This document shows positions 1-7,768 of a stretch of DNA of 8,216 nt, piece after piece. The translations under genes and the position numbers were made by a program. Within the stretch, counting starts at the first letter, position 1. Every line of letters starts with the position of its first letter. The notes beneath the pieces were generated by a model, which saw nothing but the letters and a program-made list of their open reading frames with translations, searched no databases and was not told the DNA's origin. This DNA is from Akkermansiaceae bacterium (GTDB taxonomy: Bacteria > Verrucomicrobiota > Verrucomicrobiia > Verrucomicrobiales > Akkermansiaceae). The stretch lies in assembly GCA_020627645.1 (NCBI GenBank), contig JAHDGN010000128.1:1-8216 (forward strand), given 5' to 3'.

Positions 1-158
1 TCTTGATGTGCCGAAATTAGCGGATTGGGGCCGCGAATAGCGAAAGTCGGGTTAAAATGGATGGCAGACATTGCGAAACCCATCCACCCCAGAATCAGCA
101 GCCAAACCAAACGCTGAAATCGCTTTTGGGTTTCGTAGAACCCCATCTCTGACAACAT
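1..158 (-). CDS. Start of an unrecognised membrane-anchored or exported protein (3' end outside window)
   Basis: The frame opens with ATG at 158 and stays open for 52 codons to the window edge, so the C-terminus is missing. The start lies 4 bases after the ATPase stop (163-165), and an AGGGAGA Shine-Dalgarno stretch at 167-173 sits at good spacing, inside the end of the ATPase gene. The N-terminus has a charged stretch (ETQKRFQR, residues 9-16) followed by a hydrophobic segment (LVWLLILGWMGFAMSA, residues 17-32), which is the layout of a signal peptide or signal anchor. A polar, proline-containing stretch follows (NPTF, GPNP). An inner ATG at 146 (Met5) is an alternative start but lacks the well-placed ribosome site. 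I do not recognise the family. Operon position suggests it serves the same membrane module, which is inference only. Reading frame, spacing and signal-like N-terminus together make a real gene likely. Confidence 0.72.
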   Translation of the reverse strand, partial: MLSEMGFYETQKRFQRLVWLLILGWMGFAMSAIHFNPTFAIRGPNPLISAHQ

Positions 159-162
159 CCCC

Positions 163-3100
163 TCAATCTCCCTGCTTCACTTCCGGCACAATATCAATCG
201 GCGGATCAGAACTTTTCGAAATCCCCTCAATCGTCTCATCCTCATCCTGCACCGGCACCACATTGATATCCACCTGAACGGGCACGGCTCGCAATCCCGC
301 AATAATCTTCTCTAACTGGGCAATCGAACCCTCTGCTAACGCTGGTGGCTGACTTAGTCCCTGACTAATCGCCTCAAGCCCATCGTTAAACTGAGTCATC
401 TGAGCCACCACCCTAGCCACCGGGTCATTCTCACCGGCACCTCCCAGAAGCTTCTGCTTCCCAAAGTCCTTCTTAATCTGAGCCCATCTCGCCGTCTCTT
501 CCTCCGTCATGACACCTTCCATCTCCTTAAACTTCAGCAAGTTCGCCTCCGCCCCACTCGTCAACGTCTGAGATTCATTTTCGTAGTGATCAAAAATCAA
601 GGCCTCGACCTCCTCCATCGTCATCAATGGCAACACTTTCTCCGCAATTCGATTCATATTTCGATACGACCCCTGCAACTTAAATGCCGGTTCCGTCCGA
701 TAGGCATCCTCCTGCGCCGCGCTCCGAATATACTCCATGTTCACCCGCATGATCGAATCCCTCACCCGTAACAACCGCTTCAAGGTCTGGGCAAATTCTT
801 CAATCTCCGCCGGAGTATAGTTCCCCTCGAAATCCACCCCTTCATGACTCCCCGTCTCCGCAATCGTCAAAGCCGCATAAACATCCTTCTGGCTCTTACT
901 CGCCAACTTGCTCAGCACACGATTCGACGTCAGACAGTTCTCCACAAAGCTCACCTTAAAAGCCTCCTCGTGATCTCCCAAAATATCACCCAAGTTATAA
1001 GTATCTGCCCGGTTCGCCAACATATCGGGAATCTGAAACTTACCTCCAGTTTCCGTATATGGGTTACCAGCCATCACGATCGCCACTTTCTTCCCCCGCA
1101 AATCATAGGTCTTCGCTTTCCCGCTATACACCCCTTCAATTTTCCGCTGCCCATCACACAAACTGATGAACTTCTGCAAAAACTCGGAATGGGTATGCTG
1201 AATATCATCCAAATAAATCATCACATTATCCCCCAGCTCCAACGCCAAATTTAATTTCTCGATCTCCTCCGCTGCCGCCGCATTTGGTGCATCCGCCGGA
1301 TCCAAGGACGTCACTTCGTGCCCCAACGAAGGCCCGTTGATCTTCATAAACGTCAACCCCAAACGATTTCCAATATACTCCATCAAGGTCGTCTTCCCGT
1401 AGCCCGGAGGGGAAATCAAAAGCAACAATCCCATCCGATCCGTCCTCGTCTCATCTCCCGCTGTCCCCATCTGCTTCGCCAAGTTATCACCTACCATTGG
1501 CAGATAGACCTCGTTAATCAAACGGTTTCGCACAAACGCCGACATCACCCTAGGCTCAAATTCATCCAATCGCATTTCCTCCCGCTTTGCCTCCACCAAC
1601 TCCTGTTTCAAATCCAAGTAGGCCCGAAACGTTGGCACCTCACTCATCGCAAAAGCACTCAACCTCTCCATAAATTCATGATACTGAATTTCCATACCTC
1701 CACCCTCAATCCGACCATGTGAACCCTTCAACCCTTCAACCGTCGCTATCAACTCTGCCTCTTGAATTTGCGTCGGCGAATGTTCTCCTAGCAGATAGTG
1801 CACCGCCGCCTCTTCACTCCCCAAATAATCCAAAAGAACATCGTACTGACTCGGCAGATGCCCCTCCAACTTCTCCAAAACATCATCTAAAGCCTTACTC
1901 CTCTTGAAAGAAGCCAAAGCCAAATGAGCCTCCCTCGAAATCACAAACTTCCCTCCCCCCATCAACTCCTCAGCTAAATACTCCGCCCCTTGCCGCCTCT
2001 TTTCTTGAACCATCTCCACCAACACCTTCTCAATTTCTTCCACATACTTCTCAACCAACCCACTCTTGCCCCCCTTTTTCCCATTCGCCTCCAATTTCAA
2101 AGCCAACCTTTCTCTTCCCACCTCATCTTCCCACATCAACCATCCCAAGATTGCCTCCGCCCGCAATTTTGGCGAATATCTCAACAAACCTGCACCTTCC
2201 TTCATCGGTTTCAATGCCGCCACAATCTTCTCCGCATCAACATCATGCACCCCCTTCAAATACCCCTCCTGATACCTCGGCTGCATAAACTCCGCCAAAT
2301 CATCCGCCTCACTCTCACAAAACAAATACGCCAAATACTCTGCCCGATACACCTCCTTGGTCTCACTCAAAACCTCCTGCCCCCAAACCGACCTCGTCGC
2401 CAAAAACGCCTCATCGATCACAGGCTCAAAGTAATCCGTCCCACTCAAGTGAAAACACATCTCCCCTTCTTTCGGAACAATACTCAATTCCAAATCCTGC
2501 TCGTTAACCGAAAAACGATGCTTCCCAAACTTGATCACCGCCTGCCCATCCACAAACAATTCCTTCCTGTCCTTCAGCGCCCTCACCGCATCATCCCTCG
2601 TCGTCTTTAATCTCGTCTGGATATCATCCCCCTTTACCGAATCCCCCATCCCGACCAACTCCTCAATAATATCCCGCACCTTCTCAATCATCAAATCCCC
2701 CGCGAAATAACCATTGATCTCATTGATCTCTTCAAACCCCTCCAAACGATTTTTGATTCCCGACAAAATCCGCTCAGCCGATTTCACCAACTGATTCGAC
2801 CTCCGATTCCTCTTCTCGACCAACGACTGCTTACGCCCCTCAAACGCCTCATAAATCTCCTCCCGCTTCGCCGACAATTCTTCCACATAGTCATCAAACT
2901 CCGAAAACTTCCCTTCCAACTCCTCCACCTGAACCATCACCTTTGTCAAATACTCCTCGCATTTCTGAGGCGAATCACAGAGATCCAAGTAATTCACGAC
3001 CGCCTGACTCAACAATTTCACCTGTGCTCCAAACTGAGCCTCTCCCTCACCCTTAGCCAAATCCAACCGCTTATTCTTCAACTCCGCCCGAACCCCATTC

Positions 3101-5091
3101 AATGTCGAATAAATTGCCGACACACTATCAATGATCGCCGTCGTCTGCGTTGCATCTTCAATCTTCAGATTACCGACCACATCAATCAACATCTCCAACT
3201 CCGCTCCCGCCTCATCCAAAGATTCCCCAACTTCATCCGCCTCCACGACCTTCGCCAAATTCGGCACCTTCGCCGCCTGATCATCCACCTTTGCCCGATA
3301 GGGATCCAAAGCCTCAGGTTTCAGCAAAAACTCGACCGTCTTCCCCGCCGTTTTCTCCGTCGCGTCCACCAACCCTTTCTCCAATCCCTCCACCATCTCC
3401 AGGTCCACATACCTCAAATCTTTCAATCCAACGACTTCCCCACGCGCCTTCCGCAACTCCGCCAAATGGTGCACAAATCCAAAAATATCATCCGGAGCCG
3501 AATGCCGAATCGATCTTAGTAGCTGATCGGCACTTCCTTTGACCGCTTCAGAACGCTCCGCAGTCGACTTCCTCAACCCCTGAACTTTCTCAAACTCATC
3601 AATCGCCGATGACGCTGCTCCTCGAATATCTCGCAGCGGCGAAGCCAAATCTCCCACCTCTTCCTGACCCAACCAAAAATAACCATCCACCAAATCCCCC
3701 GTTTTCTTAGTGAGATCCAAATACAAATCACCATAAGAATCGTCCTTCCTCAACAAAGTGAGGACCTCTCGACACTCCGCCATTCCTCTCACCAACTCGG
3801 CATTCCCAATCTTAAACAACAACGAATCACTATTCGCTGCCTGACGAGCCGCCACCTCATCACTCAAATACGATGTTTGCCAAATCTGCAAAGCATGATG
3901 TTTCGAAGCATCATCTTCACTCCGAAACACAATCATCCTCCCATCAGGGAAAACCGAATACCCACTACACAACACCGGTGTATCCACCTCCTGAGCAATC
4001 GCGTTATACGACAACAAAACATAATCTCCACCCTGTCGATTGTAGAACACAAACATGGTATCTTCACCATTCGCACTCGCCACCCGACGCTCAAACCTCA
4101 TATCAGTCAGATCAGTCTCAAAGATTTTTGACTCCCCAGTCAGCAACAAATAACCGTTCGAAAAAATCAACCCCTGATCCTCAGGCAACAAAACACACGA
4201 ATGACCAATCGCATCGACCCGATGGACCGATTGCGTCTTCTCATTAAAAACCAAATACCGATGCAACTCTTCCCGATAAGGCAAGATCTTCAGTAAGATC
4301 AATGGCCCCACCGTCGCATACAAGATTTCCGCATCATCCAGCGTCTGATCTAACTCCGTCACCGGTTCCGCATAAATCCCTGATCCAGTCGAAGTCGAAT
4401 CCTCCACCTTGATCGTCAAATCCCCACCCACCGTCTCCACAAATACCCGATCCTCAATCGAAACATGAGGATGCTCTCCCGCCCGATGCATATCCCGATG
4501 CGCTCTCTTCCATTCAAACTCCTGCTGGGGAGGAAAGACATACTCATGATCAAATCGATTCCCCAAATACTCCAATCCCCCATCCCCATCCATCAACCAC
4601 TTGAACGTCTTGATATCCTCAAGCCCCTTCCCAATCCTCAACGCCATGTAAAGATTTGGCCCGATCACCATGAACTTCACAAAAACCGCCTCACGGTAAT
4701 ACTTAAAGAGATACTTAAAATCATCTCCAAACGCCGCGTCACCAAAGACTTCCTCCTTAGGCACCCGCGTAAACGAATGACTTTCCGGATCATAGTCATA
4801 AACTGAGAAGACATCTTCAACCGCCGTCGTCGCCTTCAGCCCAAATTGAATATTGTATCCAAAAATAAATCGATTGTGCCCAATCGCCACTAAATCTCGT
4901 GGGACACAATTGTGATCTGTTGCCACTCTCTCGGTCGAAACCAACTCTGTTTGAACCGCACCAAAAACCTCTTGCCTCTGATCATTCAGCGCCGTCAGCC
5001 GACCCTGCAAATCCACCGCCCCCTTTTCTAAGCGAGCCCGAATCACCTCATAAGCTCCCCCCTCCAACTTCTGTTTCTCTTCTTCAGCCAT
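163..5091 (-). CDS. Giant DUF3686-type AAA+ ATPase ('DNA repair ATPase' family)
   Basis: This 1642-residue protein starts at ATG 5091 behind a weak purine-rich ribosome site (GAGAG, 5103-5107) and ends at TGA 163-165. Residues 61-410 are beta-rich with repeating strand patterns, matching my memory of DUF3686 and looking propeller-like. Residues 420-845 are mostly helical with coiled-coil stretches (about 720-850). A short beta module (846-893, containing GKHRFSVNEQ) and more helices follow. The AAA+ part, about 1180-1500, has Walker A PPGYGKTT (1228-1235, Lys1233), a Walker B-like YLDDIQH (Asp1295-Asp1296), sensor-1-like Asn1343 in AGNPY, a likely arginine finger Arg1361 in LANRAD, and a likely sensor-2 Arg1477 in GSYRNMNR, resembling MoxR-type AAA+. 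The tail (about 1600-1642) is acidic. There is no signal peptide or membrane segment, so it is cytoplasmic. Relatives are commonly called DNA repair ATPases, but gene context (YqiJ, flotillin) points to a membrane-linked role. The motor assignment is firm; the cellular function is unknown. Confidence 0.93.
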   Translation of the reverse strand: MAEEEKQKLEGGAYEVIRARLEKGAVDLQGRLTALNDQRQEVFGAVQTELVSTERVATDHNCVPRDLVAIGHNRFIFGYNIQFGLKATTAVEDVFSVYDYDPESHSFTRVPKEEVFGDAAFGDDFKYLFKYYREAVFVKFMVIGPNLYMALRIGKGLEDIKTFKWLMDGDGGLEYLGNRFDHEYVFPPQQEFEWKRAHRDMHRAGEHPHVSIEDRVFVETVGGDLTIKVEDSTSTGSGIYAEPVTELDQTLDDAEILYATVGPLILLKILPYREELHRYLVFNEKTQSVHRVDAIGHSCVLLPEDQGLIFSNGYLLLTGESKIFETDLTDMRFERRVASANGEDTMFVFYNRQGGDYVLLSYNAIAQEVDTPVLCSGYSVFPDGRMIVFRSEDDASKHHALQIWQTSYLSDEVAARQAANSDSLLFKIGNAELVRGMAECREVLTLLRKDDSYGDLYLDLTKKTGDLVDGYFWLGQEEVGDLASPLRDIRGAASSAIDEFEKVQGLRKSTAERSEAVKGSADQLLRSIRHSAPDDIFGFVHHLAELRKARGEVVGLKDLRYVDLEMVEGLEKGLVDATEKTAGKTVEFLLKPEALDPYRAKVDDQAAKVPNLAKVVEADEVGESLDEAGAELEMLIDVVGNLKIEDATQTTAIIDSVSAIYSTLNGVRAELKNKRLDLAKGEGEAQFGAQVKLLSQAVVNYLDLCDSPQKCEEYLTKVMVQVEELEGKFSEFDDYVEELSAKREEIYEAFEGRKQSLVEKRNRRSNQLVKSAERILSGIKNRLEGFEEINEINGYFAGDLMIEKVRDIIEELVGMGDSVKGDDIQTRLKTTRDDAVRALKDRKELFVDGQAVIKFGKHRFSVNEQDLELSIVPKEGEMCFHLSGTDYFEPVIDEAFLATRSVWGQEVLSETKEVYRAEYLAYLFCESEADDLAEFMQPRYQEGYLKGVHDVDAEKIVAALKPMKEGAGLLRYSPKLRAEAILGWLMWEDEVGRERLALKLEANGKKGGKSGLVEKYVEEIEKVLVEMVQEKRRQGAEYLAEELMGGGKFVISREAHLALASFKRSKALDDVLEKLEGHLPSQYDVLLDYLGSEEAAVHYLLGEHSPTQIQEAELIATVEGLKGSHGRIEGGGMEIQYHEFMERLSAFAMSEVPTFRAYLDLKQELVEAKREEMRLDEFEPRVMSAFVRNRLINEVYLPMVGDNLAKQMGTAGDETRTDRMGLLLLISPPGYGKTTLMEYIGNRLGLTFMKINGPSLGHEVTSLDPADAPNAAAAEEIEKLNLALELGDNVMIYLDDIQHTHSEFLQKFISLCDGQRKIEGVYSGKAKTYDLRGKKVAIVMAGNPYTETGGKFQIPDMLANRADTYNLGDILGDHEEAFKVSFVENCLTSNRVLSKLASKSQKDVYAALTIAETGSHEGVDFEGNYTPAEIEEFAQTLKRLLRVRDSIMRVNMEYIRSAAQEDAYRTEPAFKLQGSYRNMNRIAEKVLPLMTMEEVEALIFDHYENESQTLTSGAEANLLKFKEMEGVMTEEETARWAQIKKDFGKQKLLGGAGENDPVARVVAQMTQFNDGLEAISQGLSQPPALAEGSIAQLEKIIAGLRAVPVQVDINVVPVQDEDETIEGISKSSDPPIDIVPEVKQGD
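167..173 (-). promoter_or_regulatory. Ribosome binding site of the truncated downstream gene
   Basis: On the minus strand AGGGAGA ends 8 bases before the ATG at 158. It overlaps the last codons of the ATPase gene, so translation of the two is probably coupled. This site decides in favour of the ATG at 158 over the inner ATG at 146. Confidence 0.6.
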
Positions 5092-5121
5092 TCAATCTAA
5101 TTCTCTCTACTCAATAGTCAT

Positions 5122-5550
5122 TCAGACACCTACCCCCGGAGGCGCCCCTTTCTCCTCCAACGCCTCCCTCTCCTCACTCCGCACAATCCTCTCCCACTGC
5201 ACTTCCCCTGATTTTCCAAAATTCACCAAGAGCCCTAACTCAAACCCTGTCGCTTTCAGATAGTTTAAAACCTGCGCGCGATGTTCCCCCGCAAGTTGTT
5301 GAACTGCTTTGATCTCTAAAATGATTTTGCTGTAGCAAACAAAATCTGGCCGACAAACTTTGGTCAATTTCCTCCGCTTATAATAGACCTCCAACTCTGG
5401 TTCTGAAACCGCAGGGATCTTCCGAAACTCAAACTCGTAGATCAAAGACTCATGATAGACCCCCTCGTAAAAACCATGTCGGTGCTCATTGTAGACCTCA
5501 TAACAAGCCCCAATAATGTTGTAGCACTCCTTTTTAAAGATCAAATCCAT
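5122..5550 (-). CDS. GxxExxY family protein (PD-(D/E)XK nuclease-like)
   Basis: This 142-residue protein carries the family signature GFYEGVY (Gly26, Glu29, Tyr32) and then PDF...LEIKA, with Asp69, Glu79 and Lys81 in the spacing of a PD-(D/E)XK nuclease core. Members are usually about 120-135 residues; the extra length here is a C-terminal tail after about residue 128 (EALEEKGAPPGVGV). Activity has not been established for the family as far as I know, so 'nuclease' is inferred from the motif. The start at ATG 5550 fits the family N-terminus, but no Shine-Dalgarno sequence precedes it. It ends 30 bases before the ATPase start and begins 117 bases after the flotillin stop, in the only sizeable gap of the operon, next to a 10-base periodic repeat. 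This placement suggests a gene inserted into an older flotillin-ATPase arrangement. Confidence 0.9.
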   Translation of the reverse strand: MDLIFKKECYNIIGACYEVYNEHRHGFYEGVYHESLIYEFEFRKIPAVSEPELEVYYKRRKLTKVCRPDFVCYSKIILEIKAVQQLAGEHRAQVLNYLKATGFELGLLVNFGKSGEVQWERIVRSEEREALEEKGAPPGVGV

Positions 5551-5557
5551 CGGTCGG

Positions 5558-5587
5558 GAAGATTAGCGCACATTCGCGAGGATTAGC
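5558..5587 (-). repeat. Three-unit 10-base tandem repeat in the leader of the GxxExxY gene
   Basis: Read on the minus strand, the units are GCTAATCCTC, GCGAATGTGC and GCTAATCTTC, with core GC(T/G)AAT exactly every 10 bases. A fourth core, GCGAAT, lies at 5609-5614, out of phase. The array ends 7 bases before the ATG of the GxxExxY gene, within the 117-base gap 5551-5667. The same gap holds an inverted pair GTGGAT/ATCCAC (5605-5610 and 5628-5633, 17-base loop) but no following T-run, so I do not call a terminator. I recall similar short GCTAAT/GCGAAT arrays between genes in PVC-group genomes, but cannot verify that here. Confidence 0.6.
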
Positions 5588-5667
5588 TGACAGCCTCCCC
5601 AGAAGTGGATTCGCACTTTTCATGCCCATCCACACCTTGGCGAGGCTCCACCTCCTCTTCATTTATT

Positions 5668-7767
5668 TTACCCCAACTTCTTCAACAACTCAGCAGCCTT
5701 CAAATCCCCCACCCCAAACCTCTCGGCCGCGCCTAACATCCCCACCAACTTCTGCCGCTCTTCCCCCTTCGCTGTCCCGACCAAGTTCCCCAACAGCGCA
5801 CTAATACTCAGATTTTTCACATCCTCAGTTTTAACTCCAAAGTCATCGATCCAAGTCGCCAGCTGACTCTTGAAGTAGTCCGGATCGCCATTGAAGAATG
5901 TCTCCTTCACATCATCAAGAACCTCACTGTTACCAACTGTCCGATCCACCACCTTACCAGTCGTAATCGCATTCGTAATCCGGTCAAAGAACTCAGTCTC
6001 CCCACCAACAATGTCAATATTGGCAGACTTCAACGCCTCCCCAACAACCACCGCCTGCTGCTCAGCAATCTGACGCTGCACATCAATCTCAGCCAACTCA
6101 ACCTCCTTCGCTTTATCAAGCTCCAACTTGAACTCCTCGTGCTCCTGACCAGCCTCCTCAAACAACTTCATTGCCGCCGCCTTCTGCTCAATCGCCCGAG
6201 CATCCGCCTCACCTCGCTGAGCCAACACCGCAGCCTCGGCCTCACCCGTCTGAGCAATCACCAAAGCATCCGCTTCCCCTTTCGCCCGAAGCACCTCAGC
6301 CTCACCCATTCCAATCGCCGAAGACTCCTTCACGATCGCCTCCGCCAACACCTTCTTCGCCGTCGCCTCCTTACCAGAAGCAGTCTCTTCAGCTTCCGCT
6401 TGAATCACCCTCTCCTCAGCACGCATCTCAGCCGCCGTCTTCGCAGCTTCCGCCTCTTTTAAGACCGTATAAGCCTCCTCATCCGCCTTCAATTGAGCTG
6501 CCTCCTTCGCCGCCTCAGCCTCCTTGATCTTACGAATCAAATCTTCCTCAGCCTGAGCCTCAGCCGTCGTCACGGTCACTTGCTTAAATCGATCAGCCGT
6601 CGCAAATTCCTCAGTATCTTTAATTCTCTGCTGCTCCTCAACCACCCCTTTCTCAACCGCCACCCGCTCACGAATCACTTCCTGAATCTCCTTCTTCTCA
6701 ACCTCAACTGCCTTCTCAGCTTCAATCGCCTTCAGCTCGGTCACCCGCTTTCTCTCAATTTCCTCCAGCATCCGCTCACGCTCCACTCGCTCCAACTCAA
6801 CCCCATCCGTCCGCTCTTTATTCCTCTGAGCCACCAACACCTGGCGCTGTTTATTTTCCTCAGAGACCTGAATTTCCTCCTCAGCCGCAATCCTAGCCTG
6901 CTCCATCTTCTGCCGCTCTTCCTCCTGCACTCTCGTGGCCTCAGCTTCTTCGCGGAACTGGACCGTCTCAACCTCCCGCTTCTGCTTCGCCTCAGTCTCA
7001 GCCAACTGCCGCTCTAACTCGAGAATCGCCTCCCGAGCTTCCACATCCTGCTGTTTGATCACCTTCTCTTTATCTCTCTGGATATTGTTAGAAAGCTTCG
7101 CCTGACCAGCGGTCAGCTCCGTAATCTTCTTAATACCTTCAGCATCAAGAATATTGTCAGGATCTAACATCGAAAGCGGAGTCTGTTCCAAATAATCAAT
7201 CGCCGCATCATCCAACACGAAACCATTCAAATCAGTTCCAATCACTTTCAAAATCTCATCCCTAAAAGTATCCCGATCCTCATAGAGTTGAATAAAATCA
7301 AATCTCTTACCCACCGTTTTTAACGCCTCAGAAAACTTAGCATCAAACAAGGCCCGAATCTCCTCCTCCGACGACGCACGATCACAACCAATCGACTCCG
7401 CTACTCTCAAAACATCCTCGGCCGCATTGTTCACTCTCACGAAGAATGCCACCTTAATATCTGCCCTTAGGTTATCCTTACAAATCAATCCATTCTTTCC
7501 AGTTCGATCGATCTCAATTCTTTTCAACGAGATATCCATCATATCGATCCGATGCATAATCGGATAAACAACCCCGCCATTAAAATAGACCGTGGTCCCT
7601 CCCCACCCGGTTCTCACAAGAGCCGTTCCTTTCTCCACCTTTCGATAAAAGGTTAGAATCAAAAAGACCGCGGCCCCAATAAGCACTAATACTCCGACAA
7701 CAATCGGAATAAGGCTCTCCACCCCCAAAGCAAGAGGTGCCAACTCGTGTATCTGCGTCGTACTCAT
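5668..7767 (-). CDS. yqiK: Flotillin-family SPFH/band 7 membrane scaffold protein, YqiK-like
   Basis: I take ATG 7767 as the start (699 residues). The frame also allows a TTG at 7824, but that would overlap the upstream gene by 56 bases and add 19 polar residues not expected in the family. A single membrane segment (LIPIVVGVLVLIGAAVFLIL, residues 19-38) near the N-terminus is followed by the SPFH domain (about 43-205). A very long charged coiled coil (about 225-580) ends in 11-residue repeats, GEAEVLRAK / GEADALVIAQT / GEAEAAVLAQR / GEADARAIEQK (488-529). A flotillin-like NIDIVGGETEFF segment (593-604) and a further C-terminal region of about 95 residues follow. E. coli YqiK is about 553 residues, so this one is clearly enlarged. 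Flotillins oligomerise at the inner membrane and organise proteins and lipids there. The start lies 1 base after the stop of the YqiJ-like gene, with no Shine-Dalgarno but an A-rich leader, so translation is probably coupled. Confidence 0.93.
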   Translation of the reverse strand: MSTTQIHELAPLALGVESLIPIVVGVLVLIGAAVFLILTFYRKVEKGTALVRTGWGGTTVYFNGGVVYPIMHRIDMMDISLKRIEIDRTGKNGLICKDNLRADIKVAFFVRVNNAAEDVLRVAESIGCDRASSEEEIRALFDAKFSEALKTVGKRFDFIQLYEDRDTFRDEILKVIGTDLNGFVLDDAAIDYLEQTPLSMLDPDNILDAEGIKKITELTAGQAKLSNNIQRDKEKVIKQQDVEAREAILELERQLAETEAKQKREVETVQFREEAEATRVQEEERQKMEQARIAAEEEIQVSEENKQRQVLVAQRNKERTDGVELERVERERMLEEIERKRVTELKAIEAEKAVEVEKKEIQEVIRERVAVEKGVVEEQQRIKDTEEFATADRFKQVTVTTAEAQAEEDLIRKIKEAEAAKEAAQLKADEEAYTVLKEAEAAKTAAEMRAEERVIQAEAEETASGKEATAKKVLAEAIVKESSAIGMGEAEVLRAKGEADALVIAQTGEAEAAVLAQRGEADARAIEQKAAAMKLFEEAGQEHEEFKLELDKAKEVELAEIDVQRQIAEQQAVVVGEALKSANIDIVGGETEFFDRITNAITTGKVVDRTVGNSEVLDDVKETFFNGDPDYFKSQLATWIDDFGVKTEDVKNLSISALLGNLVGTAKGEERQKLVGMLGAAERFGVGDLKAAELLKKLG

Positions 7768-7768
7768 A

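Noticed and set aside
54..90. Hairpin TGGATGG/CCATCCA followed by TTTT on the minus strand, resembling a rho-independent terminator after the ATPase
   Set aside because: It lies within the open frame starting at 158, which has a good ribosome site and a signal-like N-terminus; the stem is short and the loop is 15 bases.
1990..2610. Plus-strand frame of 206 codons
   Set aside because: It is fully antisense to the ATPase gene, low in complexity (Pro, Leu, Arg, His, Gln), and explained by the pyrimidine-rich strand. The same applies to the other plus-strand frames, such as 844-1254, 1318-1722 and 6493-7017.
5605..5633. Inverted pair GTGGAT/ATCCAC after the flotillin as a terminator
   Set aside because: The stem has only 6 base pairs, the loop 17 bases, and there is no T-run on either side; transcription must continue if the ATPase belongs to the operon.
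6741..6971. Minus-strand frame of 76 codons inside the flotillin gene
   Set aside because: It is a Ser/Arg-rich out-of-frame reading of the coiled-coil codons, with the real flotillin frame continuous across it.
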